In this document: positions 51,801 to 61,747 of the stretch, in pieces
Numbering within the stretch: position 1 is the first letter of the stretch
Layout of the letters: every line of letters starts with the position of its first letter
Assembly (NCBI RefSeq): GCF_902374955.1
Contig: NZ_CABKRX010000047.1
Coordinates: 25,164-89,163 of the forward strand
Length of the DNA: 64,000 nt
DNA from: Bacillus massilioanorexius
Lineage (GTDB): Bacteria > Bacillota > Bacilli > Bacillales > DSM-1321
Direction: 5' to 3'
Notes under the pieces: generated by a model
Seen by the model: only the letters and a program-made list of their open reading frames with translations
The model's database searches: none
What the model was told of the DNA's origin: nothing
Translations under genes and position numbers: made by a program

Positions 51801-51842
51801 AAAAACATCTGAAAATCTCTTTTAATCTTCAGATGTTTTTAA
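51801..51842 (-). terminator. Terminator-like hairpin inside the purine operon (purB-purC)
   Basis: 13-bp stem AAAAACATCTGAA/TTCAGATGTTTTT right after purB, followed on the minus strand by a run of T. It should reduce transcription into purC. Confidence 0.85.
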
Positions 51843-51847
51843 AAAGC

Positions 51848-53140
51848 TTACAAACCTACACGTTCAAAAATAACATCAACCTTTTTCAAGTGATAGTTAT
51901 AGTCAAAGCAATCAGCAATTTCTTCAGGAGTCAAAAGACTAGTAATTTTTTCGTCTCCTTCGATTAATGTACGGAAAGGTACTTGTTCCTCCCATGATTG
52001 CATTGCTCTAGGTTGAACTGTATCATATGCTTCCTCACGTACTAATCCTTTATCAATTAATGCCAATAACACACGTTGTGAATAAATTAAACCTAATGTA
52101 CGATCCATATTACGTTTCATGTTTTCAGGGAATACCGTTAAATTTTTAATGATATTTCCAAAACGGTTTAACATATAGTTCAATCCAATAGTTGCATCAG
52201 GCATAATGATTCTTTCTGCTGATGAATGAGAAATATCTCTTTCATGCCATAAAGGAACGTTTTCATAAGCTGTTAACATATATCCGCGAATGACACGTGC
52301 TATACCAGTCATATTTTCAGATCCGATTGGATTACGTTTATGCGGCATTGCTGAAGAACCTTTTTGGCCTTTTGCAAAAGCTTCTTCTACTTCACGTGTT
52401 TCACTTTTTTGTAAGCCACGAACTTCAACGGCAAACTTTTCAATTGAAGTCGCAATTAACGCGATTGTACTCATATAGTGAGCATGACGATCACGTTGTA
52501 ACGTTTGAGTAGAAATTGGTGCTGGTTTTGTTCCTAATTTTTCACAAACATAGCTCTCAACAAAAGGATCAATATTTGCGTATGTACCAACAGCACCAGA
52601 AATCTTTCCATATTCTACACTCTCTCTTGCTGCTTTAAATCGTTCCAAATTACGTTTCATTTCTTCATACCATAAAGCCATTTTCAAACCAAATGTTGTT
52701 GGTTCTGCATGAACACCATGTGTACGTCCCATCATGACAGTATATTTATGCTCTTGAGCTTTATTTTTTAAGATTTCAATAAAACGCTCAATATCAGCTT
52801 GAAGAATATCATTTGCTTGTTTTAATAAGTACGAATTAGCAGTATCCACTACATCTGTTGAAGTTAAACCGTAGTGTACCCATTTACGTTCTTCTCCAAG
52901 CGTTTCTGATACGGCACGAGTAAATGCGACAACATCATGTCGAGTTTCTTTTTCAATTTCAAAAATACGATCAATGTTAAAAGATGCATTTTCACGAAGT
53001 AGTTTAACATCTTCTTTTGGAATAACCCCTAGCTCAGCCCAAGCTTCACATGCTAAAATTTCAACCTCTAACCAAGCATTGAATCGATTTTCGTCTGTCC
53101 ATATAGCACCCATTTCAGGTCTTGTATAACGTTCAATCAT
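51848..53140 (-). CDS. purB: Adenylosuccinate lyase
   Basis: A 430-residue fumarase/aspartase-superfamily lyase: [46 protein letters not shown] and the signature [16 protein letters not shown]. It acts twice in purine synthesis, on SAICAR and adenylosuccinate. Confidence 0.98.
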   Translation of the reverse strand: MIERYTRPEMGAIWTDENRFNAWLEVEILACEAWAELGVIPKEDVKLLRENASFNIDRIFEIEKETRHDVVAFTRAVSETLGEERKWVHYGLTSTDVVDTANSYLLKQANDILQADIERFIEILKNKAQEHKYTVMMGRTHGVHAEPTTFGLKMALWYEEMKRNLERFKAARESVEYGKISGAVGTYANIDPFVESYVCEKLGTKPAPISTQTLQRDRHAHYMSTIALIATSIEKFAVEVRGLQKSETREVEEAFAKGQKGSSAMPHKRNPIGSENMTGIARVIRGYMLTAYENVPLWHERDISHSSAERIIMPDATIGLNYMLNRFGNIIKNLTVFPENMKRNMDRTLGLIYSQRVLLALIDKGLVREEAYDTVQPRAMQSWEEQVPFRTLIEGDEKITSLLTPEEIADCFDYNYHLKKVDVIFERVGL

Positions 53141-53180
53141 GTTTTAATTCCTCCAATTTATTAAGGATCACCTGTTGTTT

Positions 53181-54308
53181 CTACCAAATATTACTTTTTT
53201 TCGCCTCAATTAGCGCTTCCTCTACAGTATCTCGTAAAATATTAACATGACCCATTTTACGCTTTATTTTAGCTTCTTCCTTACCATATAAATGAATTTT
53301 CCAATTATCAAGAGTTGGAATTCTGTCTAATAATGGTTTTACATGCTCTCCTAATATGTTAACCATAACAACAGGCTTTAATAACGTCGTATCAGCAAGC
53401 TTCCAATTACAGACCGCTCTAATATGCTGTTCGAATTGAGATGTTTCACAAGCCTCCATTGTATAATGGCCAGAGTTATGAGGTCTTGGAGCAATTTCAT
53501 TAATATAAATATGAGAATCACTACTTACGAACATCTCAACAGCTAATGTTCCGACAAGCCCCATAGAATCAGCAACTAATTTTGCTTTTTCTAATGCTTT
53601 TTGTTCTGTTTCAGAAGTAATTCTAGCTGGCACAATTGTTTGATGTAAAATGTTTTCATGATGGATATTTTCAGCTACTGGAAACACCTTGGATTCTCCA
53701 TTTACATTACGAGTAACGATAACTGATATTTCTTTTTCAAATGGAATCCATGCTTCTAAAACACATTCACACTGTTCGATCATGTGTTTAGCACTTTCTA
53801 TATCCTCTTTTGTTTTCATAACAAGTTGACCTTTACCATCATATCCACCTGTTGCTGTCTTAAGCACACAAGGAAAGCCGATTTTCTCGATACCGCGTGA
53901 TAAATCTTGACTATCTCTAATAACAGTATAAGGCGCAACTTCCACACCTGCATTTACTATCGTTTGCTTTTCAATGATACGATTCTGACTTATTTTTAAT
54001 AGTTCCGATCCTTGTGGTACATAGGCATGCTGCTTAAGCCAATCCAATGCTTCACCATTAATGTTTTCAAATTCAAATGTAATAACATCACTAACTTCAG
54101 CTAATTTCTTTAATGCATCAAGATCATTGTATGAAGCTGTTATTTCTATATCTGCCACTTGACCACATGGACAATTTGGAGTCGGATCTAAAACGGCAAT
54201 CTTAAAACCACATGCTCTTGCCGATAAAGCCATCATTCTCCCTAATTGTCCTCCCCCGATAATACCAATTGTTTGTCCTGGTAATATTACTTTATTTAAG
54301 CTGTTCAC
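53181..54308 (-). CDS. purK: N5-CAIR synthetase
   Basis: A 375-residue ATP-grasp carboxylase: [54 protein letters not shown]. Uses bicarbonate and ATP on AIR. Overlaps purE by 17 bases. Confidence 0.98.
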   Translation of the reverse strand: MNSLNKVILPGQTIGIIGGGQLGRMMALSARACGFKIAVLDPTPNCPCGQVADIEITASYNDLDALKKLAEVSDVITFEFENINGEALDWLKQHAYVPQGSELLKISQNRIIEKQTIVNAGVEVAPYTVIRDSQDLSRGIEKIGFPCVLKTATGGYDGKGQLVMKTKEDIESAKHMIEQCECVLEAWIPFEKEISVIVTRNVNGESKVFPVAENIHHENILHQTIVPARITSETEQKALEKAKLVADSMGLVGTLAVEMFVSSDSHIYINEIAPRPHNSGHYTMEACETSQFEQHIRAVCNWKLADTTLLKPVVMVNILGEHVKPLLDRIPTLDNWKIHLYGKEEAKIKRKMGHVNILRDTVEEALIEAKKSNIW

Positions 54309-54780
54309 TACTCTCCAGCACCTTTTCCCTTGTTTCTTTTCTCATTTGCTCTAACTTTTCTGCTACTTCTTGTTCGAAAGTGGATATAATTTCTGCTGCT
54401 AACAAACCTGCATTTGTTGCCCCTGCTTTGCCAATTGCTACTGTTGCTACTGGGACCCCACCTGGCATTTGAACAATAGAAAGAAGAGAATCCAAACCGT
54501 TCAATGCTCTCGACTGAACAGGCACACCAATAACAGGAATCGTCGTTTTTGCTGCTACCATACCTGGTAAGTGCGCTGCTCCTCCTGCACCAGCAATAAT
54601 AACTTTAATTCCTCGTTCTCTTGCACTCTCAGCATATTCAAACATTAAATCTGGCGTTCTATGTGCTGAAACAACTTGTTTTTCATAGGAGATGCCCACT
54701 TTTTCTAATTCTTCGCAAGCATATTTCATTGTTTCCCAATCTGAAATACTCCCCATAATTACACCAACCTGAGGCTTCAT
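54292..54780 (-). CDS. purE: N5-CAIR mutase
   Basis: A 162-residue class I Pur[51 protein letters not shown]. First gene of the purine operon. GGAGGG precedes the ATG; upstream lie the tandem repeats and the riboswitch. Confidence 0.98.
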   Translation of the reverse strand: MKPQVGVIMGSISDWETMKYACEELEKVGISYEKQVVSAHRTPDLMFEYAESARERGIKVIIAGAGGAAHLPGMVAAKTTIPVIGVPVQSRALNGLDSLLSIVQMPGGVPVATVAIGKAGATNAGLLAAEIISTFEQEVAEKLEQMRKETREKVLESSEQLK

Positions 54781-54796
54781 CTTTTACCCTCCAATT

Positions 54797-55088
54797 ATGA
54801 AATGCTGAAACGGCTGTTTAGCTCCGACTAGCATAAGACAAAGCGGCTAGAAGGTTGTTTTTTACCTTCTGGACGAATTGGCTTATGACCTCGAGGAGCT
54901 AGCCGTTGAAGCTAGACAATATGAAATGCTGAAGTGCCTCGATAAGCTCCGACCAGCATAAACCGCATACTGTAAGAAATCCTAAAGATTTCTGAAGTAG
55001 GTGGTTTATGACTTTGAGGAGCTGGGCACTGAAGCTAGACAATATGAAATGCTGAAACGGCTGTTTAGCTCCGACCAGCATAAGATAA
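54797..55088. repeat. Tandem dispersed repeats in the purE leader (2 full + 1 partial)
   Basis: Units begin ATGAAATGCTGAA and the full ones end GAAGCTAGAC, at 54797-54917, 54920-55040 and 55043-55088 (truncated). Within a unit TAGCTCC pairs with GGAGCTA, CATAAG with CTTATG and AGAAGG with CCTTCT, giving long hairpins in the purE leader. Confidence 0.9.
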
Positions 55089-55214
55089 ACTATTGTAGTA
55101 TAACATTAACCTTCTGTATAATCAGACTACTTCTTCCAAAATTCATATGAGGCATATCATTTCATACAAAACGAGATATATCTTTTTTCATATATCGATA
55201 CCCGCTTTATAAAC

Positions 55215-55259
55215 AAAAAAACGAATAGTTCACTTCTGCAAGAGAAAGTAAACTATTCG
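55215..55259 (-). terminator. Riboswitch-controlled terminator
   Basis: 12-bp stem CGAATAGTTTAC/GTGAACTATTCG with one mismatch, then seven T. The antiterminator would pair GAGAAAGTA from the aptamer's P1 strand (and GTAAACT at 55298-55304) with AGTTTACTTTCTC in the terminator arm, so ligand-bound aptamer favours termination. Confidence 0.9.
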
Positions 55260-55323
55260 GGAATAGTTATGTATAATAACTCGTTAAAGAGTTAAACAGT
55301 TTACCCTAAAATAGATTATACTT

Positions 55324-55396
55324 TCTCTCATAGTCCAATCATTTACGGTAATTGGGTAGAAACTTATGGGCCATATCCCCAAGATTATATGAGAGA
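55324..55396 (-). promoter_or_regulatory. Purine riboswitch aptamer (guanine class)
   Basis: P1 pairs TCTCTCAT with ATGAGAGA. The conserved core reads ATATAATC, GTTTCTACC, CCGTAAAT and GGACTATGAG. The C in GACTAT (position 74 of the xpt aptamer) indicates guanine/hypoxanthine rather than adenine. It controls the purine operon by transcription termination, as in B. subtilis. Confidence 0.96.
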
Positions 55397-55415
55397 CACA
55401 TATATTGTAGTTACA

Positions 55416-55444
55416 TATTAACAATCCTTTATATTTGTTGTCAA
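55416..55444 (-). promoter_or_regulatory. Purine operon promoter
   Basis: TTGACA, 17 bases, TTAATA (or TAATAT with 18). It lies just upstream of the riboswitch. Confidence 0.85.
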
Positions 55445-55447
55445 TAT

Positions 55448-55491
55448 AAAATCGAACAATTAAACAACATCTAAAACTAACGTTCGTTTTT
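55448..55491. promoter_or_regulatory. Two PurR boxes
   Basis: AAAATCGAACAAT on the plus strand (55448-55460) and AAAAACGAACGTT on the minus strand (55479-55491), facing each other across 18 bases. They match the Bacillus PurBox consensus AWWWCCGAACWWT with one to three mismatches. PurR would repress when PRPP is low. Confidence 0.85.
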
Positions 55492-55685
55492 TACTCTATT
55501 TTCATCGCTTCGAAGATAATTTTTCTCCCTGAAGGCTCGTAATTAGTCTTACCATTCTCAATTACTTCCTTAAAGATGGGTTTCTCAATCCGCTTTATAG
55601 GCATATATCCTTCCAATTTCATTCGATCTAAACATGCATCTATTGTTTCATATTCTTCTACTTCAAATTTCTTTTTTGCAGCCAT
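55491..55685 (-). CDS. yebG: NETI-motif protein, YebG-like
   Basis: A 64-residue protein: EVEEYETIDACLDRMKLEG, then PIKRIEKPIFKEV. The NETI motif appears as YETI here. Like B. subtilis yebG, it lies directly upstream of purE. Function unknown. Confidence 0.88.
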   Translation of the reverse strand: MAAKKKFEVEEYETIDACLDRMKLEGYMPIKRIEKPIFKEVIENGKTNYEPSGRKIIFEAMKIE

Positions 55686-55851
55686 AACTTCTACTGCCCT
55701 CCATCACGTCTTTTACGTTAGTGTAACCAATATACTATATGAAGACAAGACCATCATAGCAATGGTATTTTCACAATATATTATACACTCTTCTTCTTCT
55801 TCTCCATATTATAGAGAATCCTATTTTATCCTAAGTTCCTTTAAACTCATT

Positions 55852-55895
55852 AAAAAAGAGTGCCAACAAAAGCATAGCTTCTGTGACACTCTTTT
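55852..55895 (-). terminator. Rho-independent terminator of nrdDG
   Basis: AAAAGAGTG/CACTCTTTT stem with inner AAGC/GCTT pair, just after nrdG; T run on the minus strand. Confidence 0.85.
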
Positions 55896-55897
55896 CG

Positions 55898-56413
55898 TTA
55901 CATATATCTTGGAACTAGAACAACGTCAAGCGATTTTAATGATTGTTGAACATCAATAATTCTTTGATTAGCTGATCCTCGAAAGAGTAATTCAATAGAT
56001 TTTTGTTTTTCAATAAATCTCCCATCAACTAAAACATCAATTTCTCTTAGCAATAATAAATTATCCTCATAATTAGGATTGTTTTTATTTATTAATTCTT
56101 CCCAACGATATCCGCTATATGCCCAAACATCTAAGCCTAATTTTCTCGCTTCTATAGCAATAGATAGTAAAGCTTTTGGCTGTAGAAATGGATCTCCACC
56201 TGAAAAAGTAATACCTTTTTGCAATTTAGCGTTCCTCATTTGATGAATAATATCGTTACAGTCTAACTCAAAACCACCTAAAGGATCATGAGTTTGTGGA
56301 TTATGACATCCTTTACAACGGTGTACACAGCCTTGTGTCCATAACACCATTCTTAAACCTGGGCCATCAACAATACTGTCGTACGTTAAAGGTGCTGCCA
56401 CTCTAACTTTCAT
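55898..56413 (-). CDS. nrdG: Anaerobic ribonucleotide reductase activase
   Basis: A 171-residue radical SAM enzyme with Cys motif C-x3-C-x2-C in TQGCVHRCKGCHN and the following FSGGDPFLQP. It places the glycyl radical on NrdD. Thirteen bases after nrdD. Confidence 0.96.
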   Translation of the reverse strand: MKVRVAAPLTYDSIVDGPGLRMVLWTQGCVHRCKGCHNPQTHDPLGGFELDCNDIIHQMRNAKLQKGITFSGGDPFLQPKALLSIAIEARKLGLDVWAYSGYRWEELINKNNPNYEDNLLLLREIDVLVDGRFIEKQKSIELLFRGSANQRIIDVQQSLKSLDVVLVPRYM

Positions 56414-56426
56414 TCTTTATCTCCTT

Positions 56427-58784
56427 TTAAAAATGCTTTACACGATCTCGTACTTCTGCTTTTTTAGCATTATTAAATCGATCTACTGTTCCAACTAAGT
56501 AACCTGTTATTCGACGTATTCTTTCAAATGGAATGTCTCCGTCTTCTTCTTTTCTGCCACATGATGGACATATATCACCTTCAATAACTCCAGAATACCC
56601 ACAAATAGGATCACGATCAACCGGGTGATTAATACTACCATATCCAATTCCTAAATCTTTCATGGCATGAATAATACTTTCAAAAGCTTCTAGATTATTT
56701 GAAGGATTTCCATCCAATTCTATATAGGTAATATGACCTGCATTCGTTAATTCATGATAAGGTGCTTCCGTCTTGATTTTATCAAACGCATTAATCTTAT
56801 AGTACACAGGTACATGAAAAGAATTTGTATAATACTCACGATCTGTAATGCCTTTTAGTTCACCATATTCTTTTCGATCAATGGCTGTAAATCTACCTGA
56901 TAATCCTTCTGCAGGCGTTGCAATTAATGAAAAATTCAAATGATATTTTTCAGATGCTTCATCCATTCGTTTTCTCATATGTTGAATAATTTTTAATCCT
57001 AATTTTTGTGATTCTTCACTTTCTCCGTGATGCTTACCTGTTAAGGCAACCAAACATTCAGCCAATCCAATAAATCCGATTGTTAATGTTCCTTGCTTAA
57101 TAACCTCAGCTAATGAATCATCCCAATCCAACTTATCAGAGCCAGTCCAAATATTTTGTCCCATTAGGAAAGGAAAGTTCTTTACCTTTTTATTCCCTTG
57201 TACCATCATTCTTTCTAATAACTGTTCTATAACTAAATCAATCTTTTCATCTAGTTCTGTAAAAAATGCCTTTAAATCCGCTTCGCCAGTTTGCAGCATT
57301 CCATGCTTAATTCCTAATCGAGGCAAATTCACTGTTGTAAAAGAAAGATTTCCACGACCACTTACTACTTCTTCACCACAAACATTGCCTAATACACGAG
57401 TTCTACAGCCCATATACGTAGCCTCTGTTTCCGGTCTACCTTCTTGATAATACTGAGCATTAAATGGCGCATCTAAGAAGCTGAAGTTAGGAAACAGACG
57501 TTTAGCCGAGACACGACATGCCAACTTAAATAAATCATAGTTAGGGTCTCCAGGATTTAAAGTTACTCCTTCTTTTACCTTAAATATTAAGATTGGAAAA
57601 ATCGGTGTCTCTCCATTACCAAGCCCACTCTCTAATGAAAGCAATAAATTTTCTGTAATCATTCTTCCTTCAGCTGAAGTGTCTGTGCCGAAGTTTACAC
57701 TTGAAAAGGGAACTTGTGCACCAGCACGTGAATGCATCGTATTTAGATTATGAATAAATGCCTCCATAGCCTGGTATGTCTTTCTATTGGTTTCTTTGTG
57801 AGCTTCTTTGTAAGAAAAAGCTTGAATCTTCTCCACAAGTTCTTCTCCAATTGCAAAAGTACGCATTAATATCTCTTTTTCTACTTCACGGTATTCATCG
57901 GATAAAGCGAGTTGCAATTCACTTTTAGTTTGTAATTCTACTTTCTGCACAATTTCTGATACACACACTACTTCTTGATCATCTAAGTCTTCAAACAACT
58001 GAAGTGCTTTCATCAAATGGCTCATATAAGATTTTTTAAATGTTTTTTTCACCCCTTCAGCTAAACCGTAATCAAAGAATGGAATACTTTGTCCACCATG
58101 TTGATCATTTTGGTTACTTTGAATAGCAATCGCTGCCAATGCTGCATAACTAGCAATATCATTTGGCTCTCTCAAAAATCCATGCCCCGTGGAAAATCCA
58201 CCCTCGAACAATTTTCTTATATCAATTTGACAGCATGTTAAAGTACCCATGTTTAAAAAATCCATATCATGAATATGAATATCTCCTTTATCATGAGCAA
58301 TTACATGTTCAGGTTTTAACATATTTGTCTTACAGAATTCTTTAGAAACGGTGCTACCATATTGCAGCATCGTACCCATCGCAGTATTTCCATCTATATT
58401 TGCATTTTCACGTTTAATATCTGCATCATTAGCATCAACAAACGTTATTTCTTTAATGGATTTCATTAATCTACTTTTGGAATGTCGAACTCTATTACGT
58501 TCACCACGATATAAAATATACTGTTCGCTTGTTTTGGCGTGACCATTTTTTATTAATATTTTTACGACTATATCTTGTATCTCCTCAACACTAGGAATTT
58601 TACCTAGATACTGTTTATTAATTACGTTTACAACTTCTTTAGTAAGTAGCTCTGATAAATGATAATCAGCCTTTTTACCTTCATTTTCTGCTACCTGCGA
58701 TGCAGCTAAAAAAATCGCTCTCGTAATCTTCTCTTCATTAAATGGAATAGTTCTACCATCGCGTTTACTTACCTCTTTTATCAA
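56427..58784 (-). CDS. nrdD: Anaerobic ribonucleoside-triphosphate reductase
   Basis: A 785-residue class III reductase. An N-terminal ATP cone starts IKEVSKRDGRTIPFNEEKI. The C-terminus has the zinc Cys set CGYSGV and CPSCGRKE and the glycyl radical region RRITGYLVGTVDRFN. It makes deoxynucleotides without oxygen. TTG start nine bases after AAGGGG; a longer frame upstream would cross the NrdR sites. Confidence 0.97.
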   Translation of the reverse strand: MIKEVSKRDGRTIPFNEEKITRAIFLAASQVAENEGKKADYHLSELLTKEVVNVINKQYLGKIPSVEEIQDIVVKILIKNGHAKTSEQYILYRGERNRVRHSKSRLMKSIKEITFVDANDADIKRENANIDGNTAMGTMLQYGSTVSKEFCKTNMLKPEHVIAHDKGDIHIHDMDFLNMGTLTCCQIDIRKLFEGGFSTGHGFLREPNDIASYAALAAIAIQSNQNDQHGGQSIPFFDYGLAEGVKKTFKKSYMSHLMKALQLFEDLDDQEVVCVSEIVQKVELQTKSELQLALSDEYREVEKEILMRTFAIGEELVEKIQAFSYKEAHKETNRKTYQAMEAFIHNLNTMHSRAGAQVPFSSVNFGTDTSAEGRMITENLLLSLESGLGNGETPIFPILIFKVKEGVTLNPGDPNYDLFKLACRVSAKRLFPNFSFLDAPFNAQYYQEGRPETEATYMGCRTRVLGNVCGEEVVSGRGNLSFTTVNLPRLGIKHGMLQTGEADLKAFFTELDEKIDLVIEQLLERMMVQGNKKVKNFPFLMGQNIWTGSDKLDWDDSLAEVIKQGTLTIGFIGLAECLVALTGKHHGESEESQKLGLKIIQHMRKRMDEASEKYHLNFSLIATPAEGLSGRFTAIDRKEYGELKGITDREYYTNSFHVPVYYKINAFDKIKTEAPYHELTNAGHITYIELDGNPSNNLEAFESIIHAMKDLGIGYGSINHPVDRDPICGYSGVIEGDICPSCGRKEEDGDIPFERIRRITGYLVGTVDRFNNAKKAEVRDRVKHF

Positions 58785-58799
58785 AACAGCCAACCCCTT

Positions 58800-58846
58800 A
58801 CACAATATATGGAATATAATCAAAACATTAACACTATATGTAGTAT
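58800..58846. promoter_or_regulatory. Pair of NrdR boxes
   Basis: ACACAATATATGGAAT (58800-58815) and ACACTATATGTAGTAT (58831-58846). They resemble the NrdR consensus acaCwAtATaTwGtgt and start 31 bases apart, the usual spacing. NrdR would repress nrdDG when dNTPs are plentiful. Confidence 0.85.
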
Positions 58847-58854
58847 GAAAAATC

Positions 58855-58896
58855 AAAAAAATGCCCTTCAACATAAGTTAAAGGGAGCATTTTTTA
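58855..58896. terminator. Terminator between the TetR gene and nrdD
   Basis: AAAAAATGC...GCATTTTTT arms with inner CCTT/AAGG and AAC/GTT pairs; T runs on both strands. Confidence 0.8.
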
Positions 58897-59049
58897 ATTA
58901 TCTTTAATGTAACAAAATAGTTTTTTAGCGTCAATGAGGTTAAAAAATATACCAATAGATTTCGATAAACTAGCAAAAAATGTTCACTTTTTATCCATTT
59001 TCCCTTACCACTTTTTAGAATTAGTAAATAATCCACATCATCTATATGT

Positions 59050-59709
59050 CTATTTAGCTCGTAAATAATCAAGAAAAATATTCTTTACAATAGCCTGCTG
59101 TTTTTCTGATTCAACACCAGATTCTGTGATACTAATACTTTGAAACAAACTAAGCTTTTTGGAAAAGCTCATAAAAGCATGTGTAATAGATATAAAAGCT
59201 TCTGTTATTTCAATATCAGTTCGAATTGACCCATCCTGCTTACCATTTTCAATTATCGACTCAAATATTTTAGAGTTTTTCAAAATTGCATCATAGTATT
59301 GATCAATATCTTCTAACGGTTCTGGAGATAGAGCTGCATAGCTTTCAAATGCTTCTAATAATTTTGTTTGGTTAGTGAATTTAGTTAAATGTAATGACAT
59401 AAAGAATTCAAAAATTTTATCTAGTTTTTCAATACAAGTGATATCAAGATTAGCAAAAGACTCGAAAGTAGCGATATTTTTTTCCATAATATATACAGCT
59501 ACAGCAACAAAAAGCTTCTCTTTTTTTGGAAAATAACGAAATACAGTGGCAACCCCAATGTCCAATTCATTTGCTATATCTTGCATTGTCGTTTTCTCAT
59601 AACCTTTTTGAATAAATAGTTTTTCAGCGGCAGCAACAATGCTATTCTTCCTTTTCGTTTTGCCATTATGTCTATCCATTGCTAAACTCTCATGAGAACT
59701 CATGAACAT
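59050..59709 (-). CDS. TetR-family regulator
   Basis: A 219-residue TetR protein: N-terminal helix-turn-helix KNSIVAAAEKLFIQKGYEKT, TMQDIANELDIGVATVFRYF, then a helical ligand domain. AAAGGG precedes the first ATG. No neighbouring target is obvious. Confidence 0.92.
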   Translation of the reverse strand: MFMSSHESLAMDRHNGKTKRKNSIVAAAEKLFIQKGYEKTTMQDIANELDIGVATVFRYFPKKEKLFVAVAVYIMEKNIATFESFANLDITCIEKLDKIFEFFMSLHLTKFTNQTKLLEAFESYAALSPEPLEDIDQYYDAILKNSKIFESIIENGKQDGSIRTDIEITEAFISITHAFMSFSKKLSLFQSISITESGVESEKQQAIVKNIFLDYLRAK

Positions 59710-59805
59710 AACACACCCTTTTGGTCATACTAATAGTAGAAAATGCTAACAAAATATCGGGATAATGTCAATTTATCGAAAAACGCTGAAGTATTGTGGG
59801 TAATT

Positions 59806-59852
59806 AAAAAAGGTCTCAACTTATACTTATATTATAAGATGAGACCTTTTTT
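59806..59852 (-). terminator. Terminator of fruRKA
   Basis: AAAAAAGGTCTCA/TGAGACCTTTTTT with inner TTATA/TATAA pairs, just after fruA. Confidence 0.95.
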
Positions 59853-59857
59853 CATAA

Positions 59858-61732
59858 TTATTTTTCTTGAACTGGTTTCTTCCAGAATCCAACAAGGACT
59901 GCTGTAATAATAGAACCAATTAATAGTGAAACGAAGTACATTAATGGATTTTTAACTGCCCAAATAACAAAGATACCACCATGTGGAGCTTGTAATGTAC
60001 AACCAAAGAATAAAGCTAGACCACCAGCTACAGCTGCACCAATAACAGAACTTACTATTACTCTTATTGGATCAGCCGCTGCAAAAGGAATTGCTCCTTC
60101 TGTAATAAAGGATAGTCCCATTACGTAGTTTGTTTTACCAGCATCACGTTCAGCTAAGGTAAATTTATTTTTAAAGAATGTTGTAGCAAGAGCCAAACCA
60201 AGTGGTGGCACCATCCCACCAATCATTACCGCTGCTTGAGGCACATAGTTACCAGCATCAATCATAGCAATACCAAAAGTAAATGCAGCTTTGTTAATAG
60301 GACCACCCATATCAACTGCCATCATACCTGCAAGAATAACACCTAATAATACAATATTTGTTCCAGTTAAGCCGTTTAACCAGTTAGTTAAGCCATCCAT
60401 TGCGAATTTAACTGGTGTATTAACAACAAAAATCATAATTAAACCAACAAGTAGCATACCAAAGAAAGGATATAATAATACTGGTTTAATTCCTTCAAAT
60501 GATTGTGGTAAGCCTGAGAATAATTTTTTCAATCCGATGACTACATAACCAGCTAAGAAACCAGCAACTAGACCACCTAAAAATCCAGCACCACCACTTG
60601 CAGCTAAAAGTCCACCTACCATACCTGGCGCAAATGCAGGACGGTCAGCAATTCCCATCGCGATAAAACCTGCTAGTACAGGAACTAATAAGGCAAATGC
60701 TCCTATACTTCCGCCACCAATTGAATTTAGCGCTTCCGCAATAGTTCCTTCTGCATTAATACCACCAATTAAGAAGGACAGGGCAATTAATAAACCGCCA
60801 CCTACTACAAATGGAAGCATATTAGAAACACCATTCATTAATGGCTTATAGAAATACTCACTAAATCCGCCTTTAGTTGATGAACTAGAATTAGCATCAC
60901 TTGCTGCTTCTCCAGTTGCTTGATAAATTGGAGCATCTTGTTGTAAAGCACGATCAAGCAATTCATCTGTTTTACGAATACCTGCTGCAACAGGAACTTT
61001 AATGACATGCTTACCTGCGAAACGATCCATAGCTACTTGTTTATCTGCCGCCACAATGATAGCAGTTGCTTTCTCAATTTCCTCTGGCGTTAATTCTCCT
61101 TTAACACCTGTTGAACCATTTGTTTCAACTTTAATAGCAATGCCTCTTTCCTTGGCCTTTGCTTTCAATGCATCTGCCGCCATATATGTGTGAGCAATTC
61201 CAGTTGGACAAGCTGTAACAGCAAGTACCAATTGCTCATCCTTTGAAACATCAACGGTTTCTTCTTCACCATCTTCTTCTTTTTCTTTTTTATCAATAAT
61301 TGAAATCACTTCATCTGGAGTTTGAGCGGCTAATAAATCTTCACGAAACTTGGCATCCATTAGCAGAGATGAAAGACGTGATAGTGTTTCAAGATGCTCG
61401 TTATTAGCACCTGCACTCGCAGCAATCATAAATAATAGATGAGCTGGTTGCCCATCTAATGATTCATAATCAACACCTTGCTCTGATTTTGCAAATAATA
61501 TAGAAGGAATTTTAACTGCATCCGTTTTCGCATGAGGAATAGCAATCCCTTCACCAATTCCTGTTGTACTTTGCGATTCTCGAGTTAATATCGCTTCACG
61601 ATATCCCTCTAGACTATTTAAACGACCAGCTTCTTCTAATTTTTTAGTCATTTCATCTATTGCTTCTGCTTTACTCGTAGAAGCCAAATGAATTATAACG
61701 GTGTCTTTTTTTAATAAATCCGTAATTTTCAT
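59858..61732 (-). CDS. fruA: Fructose PTS transporter, EIIABC
   Basis: A 624-residue fused transporter. EIIA (about 1-150) has the phospho-His in IAIPHAKTD. EIIB (about 170-270) has the Cys in VTACPTGIAHTYMAA. EIIC (about 290-620) is polytopic, with PVLAGFIAMGIADRPAFAPG. Imports fructose as fructose-1-phosphate, the substrate of FruK. Third gene of the operon. Confidence 0.97.
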   Translation of the reverse strand: MKITDLLKKDTVIIHLASTSKAEAIDEMTKKLEEAGRLNSLEGYREAILTRESQSTTGIGEGIAIPHAKTDAVKIPSILFAKSEQGVDYESLDGQPAHLLFMIAASAGANNEHLETLSRLSSLLMDAKFREDLLAAQTPDEVISIIDKKEKEEDGEEETVDVSKDEQLVLAVTACPTGIAHTYMAADALKAKAKERGIAIKVETNGSTGVKGELTPEEIEKATAIIVAADKQVAMDRFAGKHVIKVPVAAGIRKTDELLDRALQQDAPIYQATGEAASDANSSSSTKGGFSEYFYKPLMNGVSNMLPFVVGGGLLIALSFLIGGINAEGTIAEALNSIGGGSIGAFALLVPVLAGFIAMGIADRPAFAPGMVGGLLAASGGAGFLGGLVAGFLAGYVVIGLKKLFSGLPQSFEGIKPVLLYPFFGMLLVGLIMIFVVNTPVKFAMDGLTNWLNGLTGTNIVLLGVILAGMMAVDMGGPINKAAFTFGIAMIDAGNYVPQAAVMIGGMVPPLGLALATTFFKNKFTLAERDAGKTNYVMGLSFITEGAIPFAAADPIRVIVSSVIGAAVAGGLALFFGCTLQAPHGGIFVIWAVKNPLMYFVSLLIGSIITAVLVGFWKKPVQEK

Positions 61733-61747
61733 GGTGTCCCACCTAAC

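Noticed and set aside
54899..55081. A 60-residue frame in the purE leader
   Set aside because: Its repeated peptide (QHFILSSF) only mirrors the tandem DNA repeats; no ribosome binding site.
58878..59072. A 64-residue minus-strand frame between nrdD and the TetR gene
   Set aside because: It overlaps the terminator and the end of the TetR gene and has no convincing start site.
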